A stretch of DNA of 64,000 bases from NCBI GenBank assembly GCA_015064155.1, contig SVST01000009.1, forward strand, positions 26,745-90,744. The letters are read 5' to 3'. A program made the position numbers and the translations under genes. The notes beneath the pieces were generated by a model. The model did not search any database. It saw only the letters and a program-made list of their open reading frames with translations, and was not told where the DNA came from. Shown in pieces: positions 15,748 through 24,807 of the stretch (positions are counted from its first letter, which is position 1; the number at the start of each line of letters is the position of its first letter). Source of the DNA: Oscillospiraceae bacterium (lineage in GTDB: Bacteria; Bacillota; Clostridia; Oscillospirales; CAG-272).

Positions 15748-17592
15748 TTACTTCTTTTGCGCCTCCATTGCGCGACGCTTCCGCATCATTTCCTTCATAC
15801 GGGTTTCGGTATCCAGAATCTTCTTGCGCAAACGAATCGACTTCGGCGTGACCTCGATCAGGTCATCGTCGGTGATATATTCGATTGCCTCCTCCAAGGT
15901 AAAGAGCTTGGGAGGAGTCAGAAGCAGCTTTTCGTCGGCACCCGCGGAACGAATCGCGGTGAGCTGCTTTTTCTGGCAGGGGTTGACCGCAATATCGTCG
16001 TTCTTGGGGTTCTCACCCACAATCATACCCTCGTAAACGGGGGTCTGCGGTCCTACGAAAAGCTGACCGCGATCCTGCGTTTTAAACAGACCGTAACGGG
16101 TGGTTTCACCGGTAGACGACGCAATCAACGAACCGGTGAAGCGCATGACGATCTCGCCGCGATAGGGTGCGTAGCCGTCAAAAATGGTGTTGATGACACC
16201 CTCACCGTGGGTTGCCGTCAAGAATTCGGAGCGATAGCCGAACAGACAGCGCGCGGGAATCGAATACTCGACACGGGTACGGCTTCCAACCGGGTTCATC
16301 GACAAAAGGTCACCCTTTCTCTGCCCCAGCTTTTCCACTACCACGCCCACGTAATCCATGGGAACGTCCAGCGTTACGCGCTCCATCGGCTCGCACTTCT
16401 GTCCGTCAATTTCCTTATAAAGCACGCGGGGATTGGAGCAAGCCAATTCAAAGCCCTCGCGACGCATGGTTTCCAACAGAATGGACAGATGCATCTCTCC
16501 TCTGCCCGCTACGCGGAACTCGTCGGTGGTGTCACCGTCGCTGACGCGCAAAGATACGTCCTTGAGCAACTCGCGGTACAACCGGTCGCGAAGCTGACGA
16601 GAGGTCACGAACTTGCCCTCCTTGCCTGCAAAGGGGCTGTTGTTGACCATAAAGGTCATTTCCATGGTCGGCTCGGAAACCTTGACAAATTCCAAGGGCT
16701 CGGGATTGGAAACAGCGGTCAGCGTATCACCGATGGTGATGTCGCCCGCGCCCGAGAAGCAGATGATGTCACCCACCTTGGCACTTTCCACGGGGGTACG
16801 AACCAAGCCGTCGATCTGATAGAGCGACACGACCTTGGTCTTCTTTGCCGTGCCGGGATTGTGGTAGTTGCAAACGGCAACCTCCTGACCAACGCGAACA
16901 GAGCCGCGCTCCACACGTCCGATACCGATACGACCTACGAAATCGTTGTAGTCGATCGACGATACCAGCACCTGCAGGTCACCGGTTTCGTCACCGCCGG
17001 GAGCCGGCATATAAGAAAGAATCTTGTCAAACAAGGGGGTCAGATCAACGCCCTCCACCGAGGGATCCTCGGTTGCCGTGCCCGCGCGACCCGAGCAATA
17101 GAGCATCGGGCTGTCAAGCTGCTCGTCGTTTGCGCCCAGATCCATCAATAGCTCCAGGATTTCGTCCTCAACCTCGCCAAGACGCGCGTCGGGCTTGTCA
17201 ATCTTGTTGATGCAAACGATAACACGGTGGTTCAGCTCCAGTGCCTTTTGCAAAACGAAACGGGTCTGAGGCATGGGTCCCTCTGCCGCATCGACCAGCA
17301 AAATAACCCCGTTTACCATCTTCAAAATACGCTCTACCTCGCCGCCAAAGTCTGCGTGACCGGGGGTGTCGATGATATTGATCTTGGTGTCCTTATAGTA
17401 AACCGCTGTGTTTTTCGCCAAAATGGTGATGCCGCGCTCACGCTCCAAGTCTCCGGAGTCCATCACGCGCGTAACCGTTTCCTGATTGTCACGGTAGATA
17501 CCGCCCTGCTTCAAAAGTCCGTCCACCAGCGTGGTTTTTCCGTGGTCAACGTGTGCGATGATCGCCACATTTCTCAAATCTTCTCTAATCAA
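15748..17592 (-). CDS. typA: Ribosome-associated GTPase TypA/BipA
   Basis: 614 residues, the standard length. A translational GTPase of the EF-G family that binds the ribosome under stress and helps 50S maturation. GTP-binding motifs: IAHVDHGKTT (G1), RGITI (G2), DTPGHADFGGEVER (G3), NKIDKPDAR (G4). After the G and beta-barrel domains, the C-terminal domain includes GRGEMHLSILLETMRREGFEL. The start is a TTG preceded by GGAGAAAAGG. A TATAAT-like -10 on the minus strand at 17643-17638 may be its promoter. Confidence 0.97.
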   Translation of the reverse strand: MIREDLRNVAIIAHVDHGKTTLVDGLLKQGGIYRDNQETVTRVMDSGDLERERGITILAKNTAVYYKDTKINIIDTPGHADFGGEVERILKMVNGVILLVDAAEGPMPQTRFVLQKALELNHRVIVCINKIDKPDARLGEVEDEILELLMDLGANDEQLDSPMLYCSGRAGTATEDPSVEGVDLTPLFDKILSYMPAPGGDETGDLQVLVSSIDYNDFVGRIGIGRVERGSVRVGQEVAVCNYHNPGTAKKTKVVSLYQIDGLVRTPVESAKVGDIICFSGAGDITIGDTLTAVSNPEPLEFVKVSEPTMEMTFMVNNSPFAGKEGKFVTSRQLRDRLYRELLKDVSLRVSDGDTTDEFRVAGRGEMHLSILLETMRREGFELACSNPRVLYKEIDGQKCEPMERVTLDVPMDYVGVVVEKLGQRKGDLLSMNPVGSRTRVEYSIPARCLFGYRSEFLTATHGEGVINTIFDGYAPYRGEIVMRFTGSLIASSTGETTRYGLFKTQDRGQLFVGPQTPVYEGMIVGENPKNDDIAVNPCQKKQLTAIRSAGADEKLLLTPPKLFTLEEAIEYITDDDLIEVTPKSIRLRKKILDTETRMKEMMRKRRAMEAQKK

Positions 17593-17756
17593 AGCCTTTT
17601 CTCCCCATACTCAATTTATTTTTTACCTTAACGATATATTATATCATATTTTGAGCCCCTTAGAAAAGGACAAGATTCAACAATTTTTTCGGAGCATAGA
17701 GGGACTCGGTTTGGTGAAAATAAACACACAAGAGCTGACAATATACTTTTGGGGAA

Positions 17757-18140
17757 TTTTTTGAAAAAAGGCTTTTCGTGGGGAAGTTTTGAAAATAGGT
17801 TTTTCGTGGGGAACTTTTGAAAAAGTTCCCCACACCCCTCAAAACTTTCCCAAAACTTTCTGTCTTGTGTAAGAGTTTTCATTTGATTCTATCGAACCTT
17901 AGGTACTGCCGACAGCCGTCAGGTGCCACCACCCTGCCGGCTCTGCCGTGGGGACGCGAGGACGCGGGGGGCGCGGTTTTTATGGGGGAGCTTTTTCAAA
18001 AGCTCCCCCATAAAATCGGTAGTATATCGAGGTCCGACACAAAAAAAGAAAAACTCTCACGCACTTAAAAAATGCTGTGAAAGTTTTTGGAGGGTTTGGG
18101 AACCTTTTTTAAAAAGGTTCCCAAGAAAAGTCCTTTTTTC
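17757..18140. repeat. Dispersed repeat cluster between typA and the GH13 gene
   Basis: Two units head to head. The left unit is reversed (hairpin GGGGAACTTTTG, then AACTTTC stem region, TCGAACC arm, GC-rich cassette with CTGCCGGCTCTGCCG). It joins, through a shared GGGGGAGCTTTTTC hairpin, a forward unit ending in GGGAACCTTTTT / AAAAAGGTTCCC next to the stop codon of the GH13 gene. No coding sequence. Confidence 0.85.
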
Positions 18141-18146
18141 AAAAGC

Positions 18147-20057
18147 TCACTCTTTTTCCAAAACGACCGCGGTTTCCGGGGAAACGGTCAGCGACCGAGA
18201 GATGCGTTTGCCGGTCAGTGCATCGCGCCAAGAGCCCGAAAGATCAATAGTCCAGTCGGTTTCTTCCATATTGGCAGCGACCAGCACGCGGGAGCCTTCG
18301 GTAGCGCGTCGCTCATAAGCCACTCTGCCGCCATGATGCTCCAAAAAGGCAAATTCACCGTCACGGAAGATCGGATTTCGCGCGCGGAGTGCCCCCAAAC
18401 GTCGGTAATGCGTCAAAAGCTCGGGCTCCTCGCGTCCCCACGGATACGGACGACGGCAAAACGGGTCGTGATAGCCCTCCATGCCTGCTTCGTCCCCGTA
18501 GTAAACCGAGGGAACACCGTACACGGTAAACTGCAGGGTTGCCGCCAGCTTCAGGCGACGAATGGCTGTTTTCCGCTGTTTGGAAGTCAGCTTTTTCACA
18601 GCAAGCGCGGGATTTTCCAAAAGCTCTCCCTCTCCGTCGTCACCAAGCAACGACAAAATTCGCTCGGTGTCGTGCGTGCCGAGAAGATTCATCAGGCTGT
18701 TGGAAACAAACGGCGGATAAGTAGCCCAAAGCTCGCAAAGGATGTTGTAAAAGGTTTCGGCATCGCGATCCAGGATCAATGCCATCACCGCGTTTCGGAA
18801 CGGGTAATTCATCACGCTGTCAAGCTGTCCGCCGCGAAAATAACGGCGGCGCGTGCCGTACGCAATTTTGTCCACGGCATTCTCCCAAACCTCACCGATC
18901 AAAAGCGCGTCGTCTTTTTCACGCTTGGCAACCGTACGCAATTCGTCCAAAAACACGTCGGGCAGCTCGTCGGCAACGTCCAACCGCCAGCCGTCGGCAC
19001 CTCGCCGCAGCCATTTTGCTACGATGCCGTCGTCCCCCGTAAAATAGGCGCGGCACGCGGGATTCCCCTGACGCAGGCGCGGCATGATCTCGATCCCCCA
19101 CCACGCTTCGTAATCATCGGGGTAGCTTCTGAACGAAAACCAATCGAAATACGGTGACTGCGGTGATTGATACGCGCCAACCGAATCGAAAGTTCCTCTG
19201 CGGTTGAAGTATTTGCTGTCGTCACCCGTGTGATTGAAGACACCGTCCAGAATGACGCGAATCCCATGCCCGTGTGCCGCTTCAATCAACGCGTCAAACG
19301 CGGCATCTCCGCCCAAAAGGCTCTCTACCCGTTCGTAGTCCGCCGTATCGTAGCGGTGGTTGGACGTGGCATCAAAAATCGGAGAAAGGTAGATGACCGT
19401 GACACCAAGCGACTTCAAATAGTCCAGCTTTTCGATCACGCCCCACAAATTTCCGCCAAAAAAGACGTTGTTTTTCAACGGCGCACCGGCGACCTCGGCA
19501 TATTGCGGAATCCCGGTTTCCCAGTCCTCGTCCAAAATACCGCCCTTTCGCAAGCTGCTCTCGCCCTCGCCGCGAAAGAAACGGTCAACAAACACGTGGT
19601 ACATCACGCCGCCTCTGAACCATTCGGGGGTCTTGTAATCCTCCCCGTATACCAGCAGCCGAAAACGCTCGGCACTGCGTTCGCTCAACTCGAAATCGAC
19701 GTTGTTGACGCTGTCGGTAAACAAGGTATCAAAGCCGCGCAAAAACAAAAGCTCATAAAAAAACAAGCCGTCCTCGCGGTCTTCGCACAAAGCCCCGGTA
19801 TCAAGCGTCATCGTATATCTGTCGTTTCCGTCACGACTGCCCTCAAACGCAAGCGGCATATCCACCGCTTCCCCGCCGTCCGGCGCAATGCGCAGAACCA
19901 CCGCCGAGATGCCGTATCTGCGCGGTACCGTCACCCAAAACTCGACCGCTTCCCCCTTGGCAAACGCGCCCCGTCCGCTGACGTCGCGTCCCCTCAGCCT
20001 CTTCTCTATTCTGATCTCTTTTCCCGCCTCAATCGCGGTGTGCAGCTTCGCTAACAT
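18147..20057 (-). CDS. GH13 alpha-amylase-type glycoside hydrolase (neopullulanase/maltodextrin-acting)
   Basis: 636 residues. An N-terminal beta-sandwich (about 150 residues) precedes the GH13 barrel: GGVMYHVFVDRFFRGEG, VTVIYLSPIFDATSNHRYDT, region I DGVFNH, region II GWRLDVADE (nucleophile Asp), region III LLIGEVWE (acid/base Glu) and region IV LLGTHDTERI. There is no signal peptide, so it acts inside the cell, which fits debranching or shortening of glycogen or of imported maltodextrins. It is last in the minus-strand glycogen cluster, separated from glgP by a repeat cluster. RBS AAAAGGAAG. Confidence 0.93.
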   Translation of the reverse strand: MLAKLHTAIEAGKEIRIEKRLRGRDVSGRGAFAKGEAVEFWVTVPRRYGISAVVLRIAPDGGEAVDMPLAFEGSRDGNDRYTMTLDTGALCEDREDGLFFYELLFLRGFDTLFTDSVNNVDFELSERSAERFRLLVYGEDYKTPEWFRGGVMYHVFVDRFFRGEGESSLRKGGILDEDWETGIPQYAEVAGAPLKNNVFFGGNLWGVIEKLDYLKSLGVTVIYLSPIFDATSNHRYDTADYERVESLLGGDAAFDALIEAAHGHGIRVILDGVFNHTGDDSKYFNRRGTFDSVGAYQSPQSPYFDWFSFRSYPDDYEAWWGIEIMPRLRQGNPACRAYFTGDDGIVAKWLRRGADGWRLDVADELPDVFLDELRTVAKREKDDALLIGEVWENAVDKIAYGTRRRYFRGGQLDSVMNYPFRNAVMALILDRDAETFYNILCELWATYPPFVSNSLMNLLGTHDTERILSLLGDDGEGELLENPALAVKKLTSKQRKTAIRRLKLAATLQFTVYGVPSVYYGDEAGMEGYHDPFCRRPYPWGREEPELLTHYRRLGALRARNPIFRDGEFAFLEHHGGRVAYERRATEGSRVLVAANMEETDWTIDLSGSWRDALTGKRISRSLTVSPETAVVLEKE

Positions 20058-20095
20058 CTGTTCTTCCTTTTGTTGTTTTTGTTTTGTGTTTTGTG

Positions 20096-20485
20096 TTTTG
20101 TGTTTTGTGGGGAAAACTTCTTGGAAGAAGTTTTCCCCACACCCCTTTCAAGAACTTTCACAGCATTTTTTGTGCGTGAGAGTTTTTGTTTTTTGTGTCG
20201 GACGCTCGGTACTGCCGACAGTTTTCAGGTGCCACCACCCTGAAAACTCTGCCGAGGAAGTAACACTCGGGTTGGATTGCACCTCGCGCCGCTTCGCTAC
20301 CCCGAGGGGGAAGGCATCTGTTGGGTGCTCGTGCTGTCAAATCAAGTCTTACTCTTTCGGCAGTACCGATCGTCCGACACGAAAGATAAACACTCTCACA
20401 CAAGAAAAAATTCTGTGAAAGTTTTTGAAGAGGGGGTATGGGGGAGGAACTTTTTTTCAAAAAGTTCCTCCCCCAAAAATCTTTT
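20096..20485. repeat. Dispersed repeat cluster between glgP and the GH13 gene
   Basis: A reversed unit (20096-20275) and a forward unit (20335-20485) head to head. The spacer contains CCGAGGGGGAAGGCATCTGTTG, a fragment of the MITE-like element end. The outer hairpins differ in stem sequence (GGGGAAAACTTC / GAAGTTTTCCCC against GGGGGAGGAAC / GTTCCTCCCCC). The right one lies 2 bases from the glgP 3' region and probably terminates it. Confidence 0.85.
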
Positions 20486-20486
20486 T

Positions 20487-22913
20487 TTATTTGATTTTTT
20501 TAAGGTTCCAGATACGGGAAGCGTATTCCTCGATGGAACGGTCGGCGGCGAAGTGACCTGCGGCTGCGATATTATACAGCGACATCCGGTTCCACTTTTC
20601 CTTATCCTGATAGGTGCGGATCATCGCCTCGTGCGTGATGCGGTAGGACTCGAAGTCCGCCATGCACATATAGGGATCTGCGATTCCGTGACCGTTCAAG
20701 AGGTAGGCGGCGATATCGGCAAAGGATTCGCCTGCAAAGCCCGTGGTGAGGAAGTTGACGATCCGTGCCAGCTTTTCATTGGAGGTATAATAGTTGGTAG
20801 CACGGTAGCCCGACAGCCAGAGCTGCTCGACCTCGTCGGCGGTCAAGCCGAAAATAAACATATTTTCTTTGCCTGCGGCTGCCTGCATTTCGACGTTTGC
20901 GCCGTCCAAGGTACCGATGGTCAACGCACCGTTGATCATCAGCTTCATGCATCCGGTACCGCTTGCTTCCTTGCCCGCAAGCGAGATCTGCTCACTGATC
21001 TCGGCGGAGGGAATCAAAGCCTCTGCCATGCTCACGCAGTAATTCTCCAGGAACGCCACCTTTAATTTTTCGCGGATCTGCGGATTCGACTCGATGTCGC
21101 GCGAGATCATGCAAAGCAGCTTGATGATGCGCTTCGCCATATCGTATCCGGGTGCCGCCTTTGCACCGAAAATAAAGGTTTGCGGCTGCATCTCAAGATT
21201 GGGATTTTCCTTGAGGTCAAGGTACAGCCCGATGATATTCAATGCATTCAGCAGCTGACGCTTGTATTCGTGCAACCGCTTGATCTGTACGTCAAACACC
21301 GAATGGGTGTCCAGCTTTTGTCCCGTCTTCCGATACAAAAGATTTGCAAAATTGATCTTGTTTTCATGCTTGATCGCACGCAGCTGCTCCAGCACCGCGC
21401 GGTCGTCGGCAAACTTTTTGAAGTTCGCCAGCTCCTCGGGTGCGTGACGGTAGCCGGTTCCGATGCACTCGTCCAAAAGGGCGGCAAGCTTCGGGTTGGA
21501 ATAGCACAGCCAGCGGCGGTGCGCAATTCCGTTGGTGACGTTATCAAAGCGCTCGGGGTACATCCGATAGAAATCCTTGAAGGTAGAATCCTTGAGAATC
21601 TTGGAGTGCAACTTGGAAACACCGTTGACCGAATGCGATGCGATCACCGAAAGATTTGCCATGCGCACCTGCCCGTAGCCGATCACGCTGAGCTTGGAAA
21701 TGCGGTTCCAGTTGCCGGGGAACGCCTCCCATGCCTCGCGGCAAAAACGCTCGTTGATCTCCTTGACGATCATATAAATACGCGGCAGCTTCAAGCGGAA
21801 CAGCTCCTCGTTCCAGGTTTCAAGTGCCTCGGGCATAACGGTGTGGTTGGTATAGGATACCGTGCGCGTCACGATGCTCCACGCCTTTTCCCACGAGAAG
21901 AAATAGTCGTCGATCAAAATACGCATCAATTCGGGCACGCAAAGAGCCGGGTGGGTATCGTTGATGTGAATTGCCACCTTGTCTGAAAGATTATCCAGCG
22001 TTCCGTAAACCGCCATGTGGTCGCGGATGATGCTTTGTACCGATGCCGACACCAGGAAATACTGCTGTGAAAGGCGCAACAATTTCCCCTCGGTATGGTT
22101 GTCCGACGGGTACAGCACCTTGGAGATGATCTCGGCATGGGTGCTTTCCTCCAGTGCGCGGGTATACTGACCCTGTGTGAACAGACCCATGTTGAAATTC
22201 TGAATGTCACGAGCCTTCCAAAGACGCAGCTGGCTGACCGCCTCGCTGTCGGCACCCGAAATCATCATATCGTACGGAACCGCCTCGATCTCCTCGCCGT
22301 CCTCGTACAAAATCTCGCAATGTCCGTCTTCTTTCCAGATCTCCTTGACCTTTCCGCCAAAGCGTACCTTGTAGATGCGGTCGGTTCTCGGAACCAGCCA
22401 CACGTCACCGCCGGGCAGCCACACGTCGGGCAGCTCTACCTGCATACCGTCTACGATCATTTGCTTGAAAAGACCGTATTCGTAGCAGATCGAAAATCCG
22501 GTTGCGGGATAGTCCAGCGACGAAAGAGAATCCATAAAGCAGGCGGCAAGTCTGCCAAGACCGCCGTTCCCAAGCCCCGCATCAGGCTCACATTCGTAAA
22601 GGTCGTTCAGATTGAAGCCAAGCTCCTGAAGTGCGGCTTGGTACGCGTCGGCAAGTCCGAGGTTGCAAAGATTCGTTTTGAGCGATCTGCCCAATAAGAA
22701 CTCCATGCACATATAGTACACGCGCTTTGCTCCTGCGCGGTTGACCTTTTTCTTGTACGCCGTGCGCTTGTCGCTGAGCTTATTGCGAACGGTGAGTGCC
22801 GCCGCCTTGTACATCTGCTCGCGAGATGCCTCCGCCGCGGTACAGCCGAAATGGCGTTGCAGTACGCCCTCTAACTCCTCGCGCACTTCTTGTTGGTTGG
22901 GTGTTGTGTTCAT
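20487..22913 (-). CDS. glgP: Glycogen/starch/alpha-glucan phosphorylase
   Basis: 808 residues, full length. Releases glucose-1-phosphate from glycogen chain ends using phosphate and pyridoxal phosphate. Seen: EFLLGRSLKTNLCNLGL near 75, DAGLGNGGLGRLAACFMDSL near 110, the cofactor region SLAGKEASGTGCMKLMINGALTIGTLDGANVEM near 655 whose Lys (ASGTGCMK segment) carries PLP. Lies downstream of glgA (98 bases apart) in a minus-strand cluster that both makes and degrades glycogen. RBS GGAGGAACACACCG. Confidence 0.97.
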   Translation of the reverse strand: MNTTPNQQEVREELEGVLQRHFGCTAAEASREQMYKAAALTVRNKLSDKRTAYKKKVNRAGAKRVYYMCMEFLLGRSLKTNLCNLGLADAYQAALQELGFNLNDLYECEPDAGLGNGGLGRLAACFMDSLSSLDYPATGFSICYEYGLFKQMIVDGMQVELPDVWLPGGDVWLVPRTDRIYKVRFGGKVKEIWKEDGHCEILYEDGEEIEAVPYDMMISGADSEAVSQLRLWKARDIQNFNMGLFTQGQYTRALEESTHAEIISKVLYPSDNHTEGKLLRLSQQYFLVSASVQSIIRDHMAVYGTLDNLSDKVAIHINDTHPALCVPELMRILIDDYFFSWEKAWSIVTRTVSYTNHTVMPEALETWNEELFRLKLPRIYMIVKEINERFCREAWEAFPGNWNRISKLSVIGYGQVRMANLSVIASHSVNGVSKLHSKILKDSTFKDFYRMYPERFDNVTNGIAHRRWLCYSNPKLAALLDECIGTGYRHAPEELANFKKFADDRAVLEQLRAIKHENKINFANLLYRKTGQKLDTHSVFDVQIKRLHEYKRQLLNALNIIGLYLDLKENPNLEMQPQTFIFGAKAAPGYDMAKRIIKLLCMISRDIESNPQIREKLKVAFLENYCVSMAEALIPSAEISEQISLAGKEASGTGCMKLMINGALTIGTLDGANVEMQAAAGKENMFIFGLTADEVEQLWLSGYRATNYYTSNEKLARIVNFLTTGFAGESFADIAAYLLNGHGIADPYMCMADFESYRITHEAMIRTYQDKEKWNRMSLYNIAAAGHFAADRSIEEYASRIWNLKKIK

Positions 22914-23011
22914 CGGTGTGTTCCTCCATGGATTCTATCGTTCAAGGTCTCTTGCCCGAACGGTTTGTATTCTTGTTTTTCATACGTCCTTCCCGAACGC
23001 GACTCCGCGTC

Positions 23012-24445
23012 TTACAGTCCCTCGTAAAGGGAGAGGTAGGACAGCGCGGAATTGTTCCAGGAAAAATCGGTCTTCATAATTTTGGTCACCAACGCCTTTC
23101 GCTTTTCGGGTTGGTTCCAAAGGTCGATTGCCGCAAGGGTACGCTCGCACAATTCGTCCGCCGTGTAGCCGGAGAAGGTAAATCCGTTTCCGTAGATCTT
23201 ATTTTTCTCCTCGTAATACGGCTTGATCGAATCAAAGAGTCCTCCCGTTTCGCGAACCACGGGAATTGCCCCGTAGCGCGATGCAATCATCTGCGAAAGT
23301 CCGCAGGGCTCGCTCCTCGACGGCATCAGGAAAATATCGGTTGCCGCGTAAATCCGCTTGGAAAGGTCGCGGTCGTAGGTGATCAGCGCGCGCACCTTGT
23401 CGGGGAATGCCGCCTGCAGGTCGAGGAAGAATTGCTCGTAGTGCGCTTCTCCCTTTCCGAGAATCACGAGCTGTACGTCGTTCCGTGCAACGATATCGTA
23501 AATGCACTCGCGAATGAGATCCAAGCCCTTATGCGAGGCAAGACGCGAAATGACCGACAGCATCGGGACGTCCTCGCGCTCGGGAAGTCCGGTTTCGCGC
23601 TGCAGTGCCAGCTTATTGCCCACCTTGCTTCCAAGACTGCGCACCGTAAAGCGGCTTGCAATGGCGCGATCGGTTTTTGCGTTGTAATACTCGTAATCGA
23701 TACCGTTGAGAATGCCCGAAAGCTTATGCGCGTTTCGGCACAGACAGCTTTCCAGCCCGTGCGCATACTCCGCCGTGCGGATCTCCTCGGCATAGCGCGG
23801 GCTGACCGTGGATACGCGGTCGGCGCACTCCACAGCCGCCTTCATCAGGTTGATGCATCCACCGTACTCCATCAGGGAATGCTCGTTTTCTCCCAGCGCA
23901 AAGACGTCACCGAGAATCGAAAAATCATACTTCCCTTGATATTCAATGTTGTGGATGGTAAAAACGGTACGAATATCGCCGTATCCGCGACGGTGGCGGT
24001 AAAGACAGTTCAAATACACCACGGTGAGTGCCGCCTGCCAGTCGTGTGCGTGCAAAACGTCGGGGAAATAGTCCAGCCGCGTCATCATCTCCATCACTGC
24101 CATCGAGAAAAACGCATACCGTTCGCCGTCGTCAAAATGACCGTAAAGCGACGGACGCTTGAAATAATATTCGTTGTCGATGAAATAATAGGTCACGCCG
24201 TTATACGCAAGACTGTAAACCCCGCAATATTGCTCGCGCCAAGCAAGCTTGACGAAGAAAACGGCTTCTTCCTTCATCTTTTTGCGCCACTCGCCCGAAA
24301 CCGCCTCATACAAAGGCAGCACCACGCGCACGTCGGCATCGCCGGTTGCCGCCAAAGCAGCGGGCAATGATCCGAGAACGTCACCAAGTCCGCCCGTTGC
24401 CGCAAACGGCATTGCTTCCGCGCCCGCAAATAATATCTTTTTCAT
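23012..24445 (-). CDS. glgA: Glycogen synthase (ADP-glucose), GT5
   Basis: 477 residues. Extends alpha-1,4-glucan from ADP-glucose. N-terminal nucleotide-sugar domain KKILFAGAEAMPFAATGGLGDVLGSLP, then HDWQAAL near 130, the C-terminal Rossmann half with SVISRLASHKGLDLI, and MPSRSEPCGLSQMIA with the catalytic-site Glu near 375. One oddity: the usual Lys of the KTGGL motif is Ala here (FAATGGLGD). The rest of the sequence looks intact. Lies between glgD (across a repeat cluster) and glgP. RBS AAAGGA. Confidence 0.96.
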   Translation of the reverse strand: MKKILFAGAEAMPFAATGGLGDVLGSLPAALAATGDADVRVVLPLYEAVSGEWRKKMKEEAVFFVKLAWREQYCGVYSLAYNGVTYYFIDNEYYFKRPSLYGHFDDGERYAFFSMAVMEMMTRLDYFPDVLHAHDWQAALTVVYLNCLYRHRRGYGDIRTVFTIHNIEYQGKYDFSILGDVFALGENEHSLMEYGGCINLMKAAVECADRVSTVSPRYAEEIRTAEYAHGLESCLCRNAHKLSGILNGIDYEYYNAKTDRAIASRFTVRSLGSKVGNKLALQRETGLPEREDVPMLSVISRLASHKGLDLIRECIYDIVARNDVQLVILGKGEAHYEQFFLDLQAAFPDKVRALITYDRDLSKRIYAATDIFLMPSRSEPCGLSQMIASRYGAIPVVRETGGLFDSIKPYYEEKNKIYGNGFTFSGYTADELCERTLAAIDLWNQPEKRKALVTKIMKTDFSWNNSALSYLSLYEGL

Positions 24446-24474
24446 CGCTTGTTATCCTTTCTGCTTTTTGTTTT

Positions 24475-24800
24475 TCGTGAGGAACCTTTTTGAAAAAATT
24501 TTTCTTGGGGAACTTTTGAAATGAAGGCTGGCACGGAGCTTAGCTCCGTTGCCGCATTGTTTGCCTGCGGCAAACGAATGCCCCCAAACCCCTCAAAACT
24601 TTCACAGCATTTCTTTTGTGTGTGAGCGTTTTTCTTTTTTCTGTCGAACCTCAGGTACTGCCGACAGCCGTCAGGTACCGCCACCCTGCCGGCTCTGCCG
24701 TGGGGATGCGGGGACGCGGTTTTTTTATGGGGAACCTTTGAAAAAGGTTCCCCATAAAAAGGGGATATGTGAGAGCTTTTTCAAAAGCTCCTCCTATCAA
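24475..24800. repeat. Dispersed repeat cluster between glgD and glgA
   Basis: Reversed unit with the GC-rich cassette (24585-24720), hairpin GGGGAACCTTTG / CAAAGGTTCCCC (about 24738-24756), and a further hairpin GAGCTTTTTC / GAAAAGCTC at the glgD stop codon. Embedded at 24522-24593 is a ~70-bp module with two small hairpins (GGAGCTTAGCTCC and TTTGCCTGCGGCAAA) that recurs inverted at 62566-62631. Confidence 0.85.
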
Positions 24801-24807
24801 AACCGCT

